Below, in pieces: positions 9,476 to 18,991 of a stretch of DNA of 64,000 nucleotides. A program made the translations under genes and the position numbers. The stretch covers positions 120,779 through 184,778 of the forward strand of contig CAJTAL010000004.1 in assembly GCA_910574285.1 (NCBI GenBank), given 5' to 3'. This stretch comes from Lachnospiraceae bacterium (GTDB lineage: Bacteria > Bacillota > Clostridia > Lachnospirales > Lachnospiraceae). The notes under the pieces were generated by a model, which saw nothing but the letters and a program-made list of their open reading frames with translations, was not told where the DNA came from and made no database searches. Numbering within the stretch: the stretch's first letter is position 1; every line of letters starts with the position of its first letter.

Positions 9476-9790
9476 ATGCCAGAATTGAGATGTACTGTAC
9501 AGACATGTACACACAACAAGAATTTCTATTGTGACCTGGATGGGATTGTGGTAGGCGGTAATTCTGCAAAACGCGCGGAAGAGACATGTTGTGACAGTTT
9601 TGAGGAACGTAAAGGAGATTCTTACAGCAACGTTACCAAAGAGGCATCTCCGAAGAGTGATATCGACTGTAAGGCAACGGATTGTATGTACAATGAGGAA
9701 TGCTGCTGCCATGCCGGCAAGATCAGCGTAGAAGGCAGCAACGCGTGCCAATGCGGACAGACAGAGTGCGCGACGTTCAAAAGTGAGTAG
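9476..9790 (+). CDS. DUF1540 protein with two cysteine-rich repeats
   Basis: This 104-residue protein has two copies of the DUF1540 module: one around LRCTVQTCTHNKNFYCDL and ending ETCCDSFE, the other around IDCKATDCMYNEECCC and ending ECATFKSE. Each carries about five cysteines, consistent with metal binding. Such proteins are common in spore-forming Clostridia, but their role is not established. An AGGAGG site precedes the ATG, and a strong terminator follows, so the gene is a single transcription unit. Confidence 0.88.
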   Translation: MPELRCTVQTCTHNKNFYCDLDGIVVGGNSAKRAEETCCDSFEERKGDSYSNVTKEASPKSDIDCKATDCMYNEECCCHAGKISVEGSNACQCGQTECATFKSE

Positions 9791-9834
9791 AGATATTGAT
9801 GCTGACGAGTTCTGAGAGAGTTTGCATTGATAAG

Positions 9835-9865
9835 AGGAGAAGCCAGGTATGCTTCTCCTTTTTTC
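9835..9865 (+). terminator. Rho-independent terminator after DUF1540 gene
   Basis: GGAGAAGC pairs with GCTTCTCC across a 7-base loop, followed by six T residues. Confidence 0.92.
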
Positions 9866-9899
9866 GGCAAAAATTCGGTAAAAATGATGAAAAATAATA

Positions 9900-9929
9900 T
9901 TGAGAATAAGAGGGGGAATGTGTTATATT
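9900..9929 (+). promoter_or_regulatory. Predicted promoter of the M60 peptidase gene
   Basis: TTGAGA and TATATT are separated by 18 bases, about 80 bases upstream of the start codon. The leader (9945-9975) can form a TGGCGC/GCGCCG hairpin; no known riboswitch was recognised. Confidence 0.5.
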
Positions 9930-10011
9930 TAAGAGAAGACTGGCGCAGTATCGGATAATCAGTCAGCGCCGGGGAAAGTGATTAAGGGGTGTATAAAGAA
10001 AGGAGACGAGT

Positions 10012-13000
10012 ATGAAGCGGATTGTTTCATATCTGTTGGCGGCAGTGATGGTTCTTACACCGTGCATGAATGTCTATGCGACAGAGCCGGATTCTGTGGA
10101 TTGGGTACAAGGTGCCGATCCGGCAGATGATCTGGCTGCGAATGGGGTACAGACAAGAACATCAGATACGGAAGACCGGCAGAATACGGAAGTTCAGCCG
10201 ACTGTAAAAGAGCAGGAGGAGGCAGAGAACTCTCCGTCGGACGGCGGGCCGCTGCCAGAAGAAGATGATGAGGAAGTCGGTCTCGCCGATGAAGACGGCA
10301 GATCAGAAGAAGCAGACATGAATAAAGGGCAGATAGACGTGTATATCGCTCAGACGCTGGAGTGGGATAAGCCTGTGGCATTCGATCTTACACTTAGCGG
10401 ACAGGGATATGATACGAAGAATAAGAAGATTACACTGCCCTCGGAAGGAATAAGGGAAGTCCAGGACGGCGTGACCTTTGATAATCTGGCAAAAGGCGTC
10501 TATGAACTGCAGGTATCGGCGCCCGGATTTGCAAATTACAGACAGCAGATCCAGGTCGGAGGCTGGGCCTATAAAGTAAGCCTTGCAACCGGGTTCCTCG
10601 GAGGATACGATTACGGTACGGGCGGGAAGCATCCGGGGACGATTCTGATCGGAGATGTGAACGGCGACGGAGCCGTTACGGCGGAAGACGAGACCCGGCT
10701 TATTGACCTGATCGACGGGGAAGCAAAGGTTACACAGGAAAATGAACGGGCAGATTTCAACAGAGACGGTAAATTTGACCTTACGGATCTGGATTATTTT
10801 GCCCAGGGATATAAAGAGAATCAGGCGCTGTCTCTGATAGAGCAGCATGTGCCCGCAGCGGCGATTAGTCAAAAGCCTGGCGAAGGGACGAACGTAGAAG
10901 GTTCCCTCGAAGACTTGTCCAGAGGCGAAGGGGCGGTGATTCTGACACGGAAGGATGGTGCGCAGATTTCTTCGGGTACTCCGGTTACTGTAGATTTTGA
11001 GATTTTGCAGTCCGACAGTTTCCCTACAGGAGGTATCGTGATCGATTCGAAGGAAGACAATCCCATCGATACCGCTGTGGTAGGAATTACATATACGGAA
11101 AAAACTACCGGTGAAGACGGGAAGCCTGCAGAGGCGGAGCATACGATTGAAGTGCCCGTCGTGCCGGAGGGGATCGAGCCGCTGCTTACGCAGGAGCAGG
11201 TGACAGTGAAGCAGGATGGCTTCGGCAAGATTATCATTGATCTGGGAAGTCAGGTTGCGGTGAAGAAGGTTACGATCAAGATCACGGGCATGAAGAAGAA
11301 TAATAATCTTGCAGAGATCGCCAAGGTGGAATTTATAGGCGATATGGCGAACCGTATTCCGGAGCCTCAGCGGGACATCCCGGAAGGACTGGCTTCCCAG
11401 GCTGGAAATAAGAAGTTTACTCTGACCTGGAACAAATGTGTGAATGTCACAGGATATGAAGTACAGATCGAGAATGAGGACGGAGAGCAGGAGGTAATCG
11501 CTGCGAAAGGGAACATCTTAAACGTTAGTTCCTTTAAGCAGAATAAGCTTGTCAACGGCAAGGAGTATACAGTCCGCGTACAGTCGGTGAACGGCGCCTG
11601 GAGAAGCGGATACAGCGCTCCCATCGTGGTGGTTCCCAAGGTAGATAAGGCTCCGGATGCTCCGGATAATGTGAGGGCAGAGGGAAGATACCGTGCGATA
11701 GACGTATCCTGGAAGAGGATGGAGGATACGGATTTTTATCATGTATATTACAGAGAAACCGGGACGAAGGAGTATACGAAGACAGAAGGAATCACATCCA
11801 GCAGCTATACCATACCGGATCTTAAGGACCTGACGGGTTATGAGGTCTATGTGACAGGCGTGAACGATCTGGGGGAGAGCAGGCCGTCTCTGGTTTCCAA
11901 GGCGGAGACTACGGATCAGAATCCGGCGAAGATGCCGAAGTATAAGCTGATCAATAAGGCGGAAGCAGGACAGGTGAGCGGGCATATTATCAGCGCGGTA
12001 TCCGCGCAGGGAGCTATGGTCGACAGTCCGCTTGACACACAGGCCGGGACGGTCTGGGGAACCGTGGATAATAATGCGTCTTCCTACTATGCGTTTAATA
12101 CCTGGGACAGCGGTGGGTATAACAGCCTTAAGCATGGCCTTATCTATGAGTTTGACCAGGTATACGAGCTTGACCGTATCGCGCTGCAGGAGGTAACGCC
12201 GCAGAGCCCGCAGTACGGTTATGTACAGGTGAGATACTGGGATGAGAATGGCGCCGCCCATATGCTTCCGGCAAGGATGGGGATACAGAGGAAAGTGGAT
12301 TCGGAGAACAGGCCATACTATCTGATCAAGTTTCCGGAACCTGTCCGGGCCAAGAAGATTCAGTTTGGGCTTGCGCGCTACGTCGCGTCGGGTACGATCT
12401 CAGTATCAGAGGTGTATTTCTATCATTATGATTCGATAGAGAGGGACATTATGGCGCTCTATGAGGACGATCTTCATACGGTGCTTAGAAGCGACGTTAA
12501 TCAGGCGTCTGTAGATGCGTTAAGGAAACGAATCAATACTCCGGATCCGGTAAGCGGAGAATATCATCCGGATAAGGAATATCTGGAGCGAGAATTAAAG
12601 ACGGCGGAGGATATCCTGAATTCCAGGCAGCTTACAGAGTCTGTGAGCATCTATAATACGATCAGAACCGGGGATGTGGGACGAGGTTTCAGCGGGCTGA
12701 ATGCATGGCAGCCGCTGGGAGTTACGGCGGCAGCGGGAGAGGAGATCACCGTCTATGTCGGGCATAATTCGAAGAAGACCGGCGAAACCACCAATCTGCA
12801 GCTTGTATGTACGCAGTACCACTCAGAGTCCAGTCCTATGTTCAAAGCGGTTGCGACGCTTAAGATCGGAAGAAATGATATTACGGTTCCGAAGCTGTGG
12901 TCCATCGACGCAGAGTCGGGAGGCGCGCTGTATGTTCAATATACGGGCAGCGATGCCAATGACCGCTATGCGGTGCGTGTAAACGGAGGTGCAGAGGTTC

Positions 13001-15363
13001 CAAGGCTTGACCTGTATCAGGTAAGCGACGCGTCTGAGCGTCTTGCCAGGGCACAAGAATATATTACGAAGCTGGAGGCCTATGTGGGAAGTATTCAGAC
13101 GAAGCATAACGAGGTGCATAAGAATTCCTCGAATAAAGCGGTGCAGTATGGATATAAGGCCGAAGACTGTATTCTCGGCGCGTCCGATATTATGCTGGAT
13201 ACCATGATGCTCTCGCTCCCGGCACAGCAGATACTGGCAGGAAGCGGAAGCGGAAGTGCGGCGGCCAAAGCTCAGAAGCTGGTGACGTCCATGGATGCCA
13301 TGGAGGGTATGATGGGATTATTCTATCAGCATAAGGGGCTGAATAACAATGCGCCTGATGCGAAAGACAGAATTCCTGCGAACCATCTGAACATCCGTTA
13401 TCAGAGGATGTTTGCCGGGGCGTTCATGTATGCGTCAGGCAATCACATCGGTATCGAGTGGGGCTCGGCGACGGGAATGCTTGGAGGAGTGCCGGTACAG
13501 TCCGACGCATCAGGAAGATATGAGAGCGGACGGTATTTTGGCTGGGGAATCGCCCACGAGATCGGACACTGCATCAACCAGGGAACCTATGAAATCGCAG
13601 AGATAACGAATAACTATTATGCGGTGCTTGCACAGGCAAAGGATCAGAATGATTCCGTACGTTTCCAGTATGAGAATGTATATGAGAAGGTAACATCCGG
13701 TACAAAGGGTCCTGCTTCAAATGTATTTACACAGCTTGGCATGTACTGGCAGTTACATCTGGCTTATGACAATGGATTCAACTACAAGACTTATCCGGAC
13801 TATACGGAGCAGCTTAACAGTCTGTTCTTTGCACGAGTGGATACTTATGCAAGGACTCCGGCGAAAGCGCCGGCGCCGGGAGGCATAGCGCTTACGCTTG
13901 CAGGAAATCGGGATCAGGATCTGATGCGTCTGGCTTGCGGGGCCGCGGGGAAGAATATCCTTGATTTCTTTGAACGTTGGGGGATGACTCCGAATCAGGA
14001 TACCATTAATTACGCGAACCAGTTCCCGGCGGAAACGAGAGCAATCTGCTATGTAGATGATAATTCACGTGTTTACCGGGTGAATGGAAGCGGAAGTTCA
14101 CTTGGAACGGCCGGGACGGTGGAAGCGGTCGGCGACGGCACAACGGCCGTGATTAATGCAGATGCCGCGAACCAGGTTGACATCACCTTAAGTTCCAAGA
14201 ATATCAATGCGGCGAATGTCCAGGGATACGAGATCGTGCGTTGTATAACATCTAATGGAGATGTGGAGAAAGAGGTCGTAGGATTTACCACCGGAAGCCG
14301 CTTTACAGACGTAATAACGACAATGAATAACCGGGTTGTGACCTATGAGGTTACGCTGATTGACAAGTATCTGAACCGTTCTGCAGTGAAGACACTGCCG
14401 TCGCTTAAGATCAGGCATAAGGGTGAGATAGATAAGACACACTGGACGGTCACTACCGATGATATAACTGCCACGAATGTGGAAGAAGCAGGAAAAGGGA
14501 ATGATGACGATCCATGTGCTCCGAAAGCAGAGGTGCCGATTATGAAGGCAGTTGACGGTAAGGGTGATACCGTATATACCGGTACTGCGGGCGTCAATGC
14601 GGAAGTTCTGATAGAATTCAATCAACCGCTTACGGTTGCCGGGTTTAAGTATACGGTGAACAGCGGCAATCCAATAAAGGATTATAGTATCCTTGTAAGG
14701 AATGACGCGGACGGTACATGGAAAGAAGCAGCAAAGGGTTCTTTCGAGGCGTCAGGCAGCAGGGAGGTGTATTTTGGGAAGGCAGGTACCGGGAATATAG
14801 CGTTATATCAGACTACGGCGGTAAAACTTGCCATCAAGAACCAGACGGGAAGAGAGATTTCGATATCTGAGCTGGATGTAATGGGTGTGACAGGAGACGA
14901 TGTGGAGTTCAGGAGCACGGAAAGCGGGACTACGGCAATCGGAAAGCTGGATGCGGCATATCAGTACGGACCGAAGGATTCTGATGTGATTCCGGCAGGT
15001 TCTGTCGTATTTACCGGAACTTACAAGGGTAATTCGGCTTATAATGTAGTGCTGCTCTATGATCAGGATGGCAATATCGTAGGAGGTAAAGGGACGGATG
15101 GCTCTCTGAACGCAGAGCAGGTTGTATTTTCAACTGTGTCGGAGTCCGGTCCGATTGAGGATACCTATGAGGGAACCTGGACCTACTGGCTCAGGCCGGA
15201 TCAGGCGAATCTTGCAGTCCTTAAGCAGGTGCGGGCAGAGCTTTACCGTGTGGATAATGCCCTGACTCTGGAAGGCCAGAGACTGGTCAGTGATACTGTA
15301 TTTGTACAAATGCCGGCAACGCTTCCGAGCATACAGCTAAGCGGCAAAAAACAACAGCGGTAA
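10012..15363 (+). CDS. Secreted M60-type peptidase with dockerin-like module
   Basis: A 1783-residue extracellular protein. A signal peptide occupies residues 1-24. Then come an acidic linker, a beta-rich domain, a dockerin-like pair of calcium loops (GDVNGDGAV near 213 and DFNRDGKFD near 245), a beta domain, two fibronectin type III domains (about 450-545 and 548-640), a discoidin-like domain (about 645-808), a short helical region, and the M60/enhancin-like region with HEIGH at 1182-1186 and candidate third ligands Glu1194 or Glu1197. A second discoidin-like domain lies near 1480-1630. Known M60 enzymes cleave mucins and other O-glycoproteins, so host glycoprotein attack is the inferred role. 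There is no C-terminal anchor; the dockerin-like module may attach it to a surface partner, possibly the next gene product 12 bases downstream. Confidence 0.88.
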   Translation: MKRIVSYLLAAVMVLTPCMNVYATEPDSVDWVQGADPADDLAANGVQTRTSDTEDRQNTEVQPTVKEQEEAENSPSDGGPLPEEDDEEVGLADEDGRSEEADMNKGQIDVYIAQTLEWDKPVAFDLTLSGQGYDTKNKKITLPSEGIREVQDGVTFDNLAKGVYELQVSAPGFANYRQQIQVGGWAYKVSLATGFLGGYDYGTGGKHPGTILIGDVNGDGAVTAEDETRLIDLIDGEAKVTQENERADFNRDGKFDLTDLDYFAQGYKENQALSLIEQHVPAAAISQKPGEGTNVEGSLEDLSRGEGAVILTRKDGAQISSGTPVTVDFEILQSDSFPTGGIVIDSKEDNPIDTAVVGITYTEKTTGEDGKPAEAEHTIEVPVVPEGIEPLLTQEQVTVKQDGFGKIIIDLGSQVAVKKVTIKITGMKKNNNLAEIAKVEFIGDMANRIPEPQRDIPEGLASQAGNKKFTLTWNKCVNVTGYEVQIENEDGEQEVIAAKGNILNVSSFKQNKLVNGKEYTVRVQSVNGAWRSGYSAPIVVVPKVDKAPDAPDNVRAEGRYRAIDVSWKRMEDTDFYHVYYRETGTKEYTKTEGITSSSYTIPDLKDLTGYEVYVTGVNDLGESRPSLVSKAETTDQNPAKMPKYKLINKAEAGQVSGHIISAVSAQGAMVDSPLDTQAGTVWGTVDNNASSYYAFNTWDSGGYNSLKHGLIYEFDQVYELDRIALQEVTPQSPQYGYVQVRYWDENGAAHMLPARMGIQRKVDSENRPYYLIKFPEPVRAKKIQFGLARYVASGTISVSEVYFYHYDSIERDIMALYEDDLHTVLRSDVNQASVDALRKRINTPDPVSGEYHPDKEYLERELKTAEDILNSRQLTESVSIYNTIRTGDVGRGFSGLNAWQPLGVTAAAGEEITVYVGHNSKKTGETTNLQLVCTQYHSESSPMFKAVATLKIGRNDITVPKLWSIDAESGGALYVQYTGSDANDRYAVRVNGGAEVPRLDLYQVSDASERLARAQEYITKLEAYVGSIQTKHNEVHKNSSNKAVQYGYKAEDCILGASDIMLDTMMLSLPAQQILAGSGSGSAAAKAQKLVTSMDAMEGMMGLFYQHKGLNNNAPDAKDRIPANHLNIRYQRMFAGAFMYASGNHIGIEWGSATGMLGGVPVQSDASGRYESGRYFGWGIAHEIGHCINQGTYEIAEITNNYYAVLAQAKDQNDSVRFQYENVYEKVTSGTKGPASNVFTQLGMYWQLHLAYDNGFNYKTYPDYTEQLNSLFFARVDTYARTPAKAPAPGGIALTLAGNRDQDLMRLACGAAGKNILDFFERWGMTPNQDTINYANQFPAETRAICYVDDNSRVYRVNGSGSSLGTAGTVEAVGDGTTAVINADAANQVDITLSSKNINAANVQGYEIVRCITSNGDVEKEVVGFTTGSRFTDVITTMNNRVVTYEVTLIDKYLNRSAVKTLPSLKIRHKGEIDKTHWTVTTDDITATNVEEAGKGNDDDPCAPKAEVPIMKAVDGKGDTVYTGTAGVNAEVLIEFNQPLTVAGFKYTVNSGNPIKDYSILVRNDADGTWKEAAKGSFEASGSREVYFGKAGTGNIALYQTTAVKLAIKNQTGREISISELDVMGVTGDDVEFRSTESGTTAIGKLDAAYQYGPKDSDVIPAGSVVFTGTYKGNSAYNVVLLYDQDGNIVGGKGTDGSLNAEQVVFSTVSESGPIEDTYEGTWTYWLRPDQANLAVLKQVRAELYRVDNALTLEGQRLVSDTVFVQMPATLPSIQLSGKKQQR

Positions 15364-15375
15364 GGGGAGTAGAAC

Positions 15376-16329
15376 ATGAAGAAATATATATTAAGTATGG
15401 GTATGATTATGGCAGTGTTCGCATTTATCGCAGTGCTGCCGCTGAGGGTATCTGCCGCGGAGTCGGCGATCAATGTAAGTGAGATCGAGGAGGGAAAGGC
15501 TTCTGTGAAGCTGACCCTTCCGAATGCGAATCAGGAAGGAATTACCACGGTTTCGGTCAGTCTTGCCATAGAGCTTGAGGATACGTCAGGAAATGCAGGC
15601 GAGATTCAGCCGGCTGTAGATTTTACGGAGTGGATCAATGGGAATACCAAGGTGCATACATATCGTTTTGACGAGGGAGGGTTCCTGAATATCTATATAG
15701 CAGGAACACAGCCTTTGTTTACCGCAGATGAAAGCGGGGACGGAGATATTCTTAATGTAGGCACGGTATATATGAAGCGGACAGACGGAAGTCTGGTACC
15801 TTTCGGGATTCATGTTGAGAAAAGCGAACTTAAGGTAGTCCGGGGAAGGACTACGGTTCTGATCACAGAGGAAGATCTGAAAGGCGCCGGCAGTAATCCG
15901 GCGGATCCGGGACCGGAACGGCCGTCAGGCGGCAATCCGGGCGGAACGGAAGAGATAGACGCCGTCAGGGCTAAGCTTCAGGAACTCGTGGAACGGGTTG
16001 AGACGATTCCGGCGGAGAACCGGACGGAAGACCTGCAGAAAGCCCTTGACGAGGCGAAAAGGGTTCTGAGCGACCCCAATGCGACCCTGGAGGAATTGCA
16101 GGCGGCGCTTATCAATCTGGAGAATGCGCTGGCGCTCTTCGAGAGCAACCAGAATTCAGAAAACAATAGTTCTGACACCGGGAAGGATGCGTATACCCAG
16201 AACCGGAAACAGAATGGAACCAGAATTCAAAGCGTCAAGACCGGAGATACGGAGGAGACTTTGCTGTATATTGCGGCTATGATGTTGTGTACGGTCGTTC
16301 TGGTACGGCGTTCCAGGATACATCGTTAA
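15376..16329 (+). CDS. Wall-anchored protein with possible cohesin-like domain
   Basis: A 317-residue surface protein: signal peptide (residues 1-28), a beta-rich domain (about 30-155) with a GITTVSVSLAIE strand and an IYIAGTQPLF turn that resembles cohesin-like modules, a Pro/Gly linker, a helical FIVAR-like repeat (about 195-255), and a C-terminal SVKTGD motif followed by a hydrophobic helix and RRSRIHR, as in sortase substrates. It begins 12 bases after the dockerin-bearing M60 gene, so the two are co-transcribed. The inference is that it displays the M60 protein on the wall. The cohesin assignment is by eye and moderate; the sorting signal is a non-canonical LPXTG variant. Confidence 0.72.
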   Translation: MKKYILSMGMIMAVFAFIAVLPLRVSAAESAINVSEIEEGKASVKLTLPNANQEGITTVSVSLAIELEDTSGNAGEIQPAVDFTEWINGNTKVHTYRFDEGGFLNIYIAGTQPLFTADESGDGDILNVGTVYMKRTDGSLVPFGIHVEKSELKVVRGRTTVLITEEDLKGAGSNPADPGPERPSGGNPGGTEEIDAVRAKLQELVERVETIPAENRTEDLQKALDEAKRVLSDPNATLEELQAALINLENALALFESNQNSENNSSDTGKDAYTQNRKQNGTRIQSVKTGDTEETLLYIAAMMLCTVVLVRRSRIHR

Positions 16330-16347
16330 TTATAATTGAATATCAGG

Positions 16348-16394
16348 CGGACCTTGTTCGGTAAGTTGGAACTTATTGAATGAGGTCCGTTTTT
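16348..16394 (+). terminator. Rho-independent terminator of the M60/anchor operon
   Basis: CGGACCT pairs with AGGTCCG, with an inner TTCGGTAAGT/ACTTATTGAA stem, followed by five T residues. Confidence 0.92.
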
Positions 16395-16440
16395 CGTAGT
16401 AGAGGGTGAATATTTACGGCAGGGACGTGCATACTATCTA

Positions 16441-16488
16441 GTATAATCCACACTAATTACCGGTACGGTTAATTAGTGTGGGTTATAC
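16441..16488. repeat. 48-bp near-perfect inverted repeat
   Basis: Two 19-base arms (GTATAATCCACACTAATTA and its complement, 18 of 19 matching) flank a 10-base centre. The left arm contains a TATAAT, so it may be an operator overlapping a promoter for the small gene at 16530, or a leader hairpin. It lacks a T-run, so it is not a typical terminator. Confidence 0.7.
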
Positions 16489-16529
16489 TGGTACAGTGAA
16501 ATAATATTACCGAAAGGGGCATAGGGGAT

Positions 16530-16682
16530 ATGAAGGAATTGAAGCTGGATCTGCTGCCGGGGAATCTGTATGCCGCCAGAAAGAAGGCGGAGCAGCAGAA
16601 GGATAAAGGGAAAAAGAATGGTGAACAGACTAATATTGTGAAGCTTACGGACATAACTGTCAAGACAGAAAGGCCGGAGTAA
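16530..16682 (+). CDS. Small basic hypothetical protein, 50 aa
   Basis: A 50-codon gene beginning MKELKLDLLPGNLYAARKK. A purine-rich site (GAAAGGGG, then AGGGG closer in) precedes the ATG, and the stop lies 9 bases before the hydrogenase-like gene, so the two probably form one transcript. The product is soluble and lysine-rich, with no cysteine. No family is recognised; a role as accessory to the neighbouring Fe-S protein is only a guess from position. Confidence 0.55.
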   Translation: MKELKLDLLPGNLYAARKKAEQQKDKGKKNGEQTNIVKLTDITVKTERPE

Positions 16683-16691
16683 CAGGGTAAT

Positions 16692-17921
16692 ATGAAGTCA
16701 TTTGATGAATTATATCGGGAACTTTTGAAGAAGAATATGGCGGAAGATGCGTCGCTTCCGGAAGAATATGATCCATATCATCTGGAGTGTCTGCTTAATC
16801 CCAGGGAACATGCGGTAGTACTGCAAGTGGAGGAATGTGAACAGTGTGCTTATGAGAGGGCCTGTCAGAACAGTTGTGTCTTTGACGCGATCGAGCGGAC
16901 AGACAGCGGGAAACTTAAGATCAATCCGGCGCTTTGTGTCGGATGTGAAGCGTGTATCGAAGCATGCCAGAGCGGGCGCCTGGCAGCCAGTAAAGATGCG
17001 CTTCCTGCCATGAAAGCGGTAAGGGAGGCGAAGGGACCGGTTTATATGATGGTGGCGCCGGCATTTCTGGGGCAGTTCAGTGATGAAGTGACGCCCGGGA
17101 AACTGCGGACTGCGTTTAAGGCGCTGGGATTTACCGGAATGGTGGAAGTCGCCTTGTTTGCCGATATCCTGACACTTAAGGAGGCGTTGGAGTTCGACCG
17201 GCATGTGAATAGCCAGGGAGACTACCAGTTGACTAGCTGCTGCTGTCCGGTCTGGATTGCTATGATCCGTAAGATTTACCACGAACTGATGCCGCATGTT
17301 CCGGGAGCTGTTTCTCCTATGATCGCATGCGGACGTATGATCAAAAGGATTCATCCGGATGCTCTTACGGTATTTGCCGGTCCCTGTCTTGCAAAGAAGC
17401 AGGAGGCAAGAGAACCGGATATTGCGGATGCAGTGGACTATGTGCTGACATTTCAGGAAATCGAGGATATCTTTGAGGCGGCGGATATCCGTCCGGAAGA
17501 ACTTAAAGATGAGAAGAAGGAGCAAGCGTCTAAAGCAGGCAGGCTCTATGCGAGGAGCGGGGGAGTGAGCCAGGCCGTATCGGAGATGGTGGATCAACTT
17601 CGTCCAGGACGGAATATTCATGTCCGTTCCGAGCAGGCAGACGGTCCAAAGGCATGTTTGGAGATGATCAGACGGATCAAAGAAGGGAGAACAGACGCCA
17701 ATTTCTTCGAGGGGATGGGCTGTATCGGCGGGTGTGTCGGCGGACCGAAAGCGATTCTTCGGGCGGATGAAGGAAGAGTGCAAGTGGATGCCTACGGTGA
17801 CAGCGCAAGGTTCTGTACGCCGCTTGAGAATCCTTATGTGCGGAGAGTACTGGAAGAGCTGGGGCTTAGTACGGTAGAGGAATTGCTGAAAGATGATCTG
17901 CTTACACGGGATTTTTCATAG
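16692..17921 (+). CDS. [FeFe]-hydrogenase-like iron-sulphur protein
   Basis: A 409-residue protein with two N-terminal 4Fe-4S motifs (CEQCAYERACQNSC near 49-62 and CVGCEACIEAC near 81-91) and the three H-cluster motifs: TSCCCPVW near 179, GPCLAKKQE near 231 and EGMGCIGGCVGG near 340. These cysteines match the [FeFe]-hydrogenase catalytic domain, in the compact form of monomeric group B-like proteins; L1 and L2 differ slightly from the classical TSCCPxW and MPCxxKxxE. It may evolve or sense hydrogen with ferredoxin as partner. No maturase (hydE, hydF, hydG) or partner subunit lies nearby. Activity is inferred from motifs only. Confidence 0.82.
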   Translation: MKSFDELYRELLKKNMAEDASLPEEYDPYHLECLLNPREHAVVLQVEECEQCAYERACQNSCVFDAIERTDSGKLKINPALCVGCEACIEACQSGRLAASKDALPAMKAVREAKGPVYMMVAPAFLGQFSDEVTPGKLRTAFKALGFTGMVEVALFADILTLKEALEFDRHVNSQGDYQLTSCCCPVWIAMIRKIYHELMPHVPGAVSPMIACGRMIKRIHPDALTVFAGPCLAKKQEAREPDIADAVDYVLTFQEIEDIFEAADIRPEELKDEKKEQASKAGRLYARSGGVSQAVSEMVDQLRPGRNIHVRSEQADGPKACLEMIRRIKEGRTDANFFEGMGCIGGCVGGPKAILRADEGRVQVDAYGDSARFCTPLENPYVRRVLEELGLSTVEELLKDDLLTRDFS

Positions 17922-18013
17922 GGATTTTTCATAGATAAATAAAAGGTAGTCAGATGAAGCAAAGCTGTGTTATGATAAGGAAACAGACACAAGACGAAAG
18001 GATATCAGAGACC

Positions 18014-18991
18014 ATGAGATATTATCTGGCGCCGTTAGAGGGAATTACCACACGGATTTACAGAAATGCATATCATGACTGTTTTCTTCCTATGGACAAG
18101 TATTTTACACCTTTTTTGTCTCCGCATACCAAGAAAGGGTTTAGCAGAAAGGAGCTGGCGGAGATTCTGCCGGAGAATAATAAGGGAATGCGGCTGATTC
18201 CTCAGATATTGACGAACCGGGCGGAGGATTTCCTTAGGACAGCAGAGAAGCTTATGTATTACGGGTACGATGAGATCAACCTGAATCTGGGCTGTCCTTC
18301 TAAGACGGTTGTTTCCAAGGGAAGGGGATCAGGATTTCTGGCAGATCCGGATGGGCTTGACCGCTTTCTGGATGAGATGTATTCGAAGGCTAAGGTGAAG
18401 ATATCGATCAAGACCAGGATTGGAAAGGAGGATCCCGGGGAATTTCCTGAGCTTCTGAAGATCTACAGCCAATATCCTGTAGAAGAACTGATCATACACC
18501 CCAGGGTACAGACGGATTTTTATAAAAATAAACCGAATCTACAGGTTTTTGAGGAAGCAGTGAGGGGAAGCCGGATTCCCCTGTGTTATAACGGAGATAT
18601 ATGCTCGAAAGAAGATGCGCAGGCAATTGAAAAGAGGTTTCCCTCAGTAAAGACCTGTATGATAGGGCGGGGAATCATCGGAAATCCGGGGCTTCTCGGC
18701 GAGATCAAAGGGCGGGGACCGGCGGACAGAACACTGCTTCGGAAGTTCCATGACCAGATATATGAAGAGTACAGAAAGGTCGGTATGGGCGATAAAAATG
18801 TACTGTTTAAGATGAAGGAGATATGGTGTTATTGGGGGATATCCTTTCCGGGATGCGAGAAACATCTGAAGCGTATCAGGAAGGCGGAGAGGCTGGACAG
18901 ATATGAAGAAGCAGTGAAGAGTATTATTGACGCGGATTTATTCCAAGAGTATAATAATGATATCTTTGTAGAGAAGAGGCGAGAAAGATGA
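18014..18991 (+). CDS. tRNA-dihydrouridine synthase
   Basis: An FMN-dependent Dus-family enzyme that reduces uridines in the tRNA D-loop. The family start YLAPLEGITTRIYR, the NLGCPSKTV active-site segment (catalytic Cys in GCPS), KISIKTRIG, and the late CMIGRGIIGNP phosphate-binding loop are all present. The ATG at 18014 (325 residues) begins directly with the family motif and has GAAAGGA 11 bases upstream; an ATG at 17954 with AAAGG before it is the alternative and would add 20 residues. The stop overlaps the start of the AI-2E transporter gene by 4 bases. Confidence 0.9.
   Translation: MRYYLAPLEGITTRIYRNAYHDCFLPMDKYFTPFLSPHTKKGFSRKELAEILPENNKGMRLIPQILTNRAEDFLRTAEKLMYYGYDEINLNLGCPSKTVVSKGRGSGFLADPDGLDRFLDEMYSKAKVKISIKTRIGKEDPGEFPELLKIYSQYPVEELIIHPRVQTDFYKNKPNLQVFEEAVRGSRIPLCYNGDICSKEDAQAIEKRFPSVKTCMIGRGIIGNPGLLGEIKGRGPADRTLLRKFHDQIYEEYRKVGMGDKNVLFKMKEIWCYWGISFPGCEKHLKRIRKAERLDRYEEAVKSIIDADLFQEYNNDIFVEKRRER

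Noticed and set aside
9935..9990. Riboswitch in the M60 gene leader
   Set aside because: Only one short hairpin is visible and no known aptamer pattern fits; similarity to the leader at 43684 is limited to about ten bases.
16710..17783. A 357-codon open frame on the minus strand
   Set aside because: It is the reverse of the hydrogenase-like gene, with no recognisable domains.
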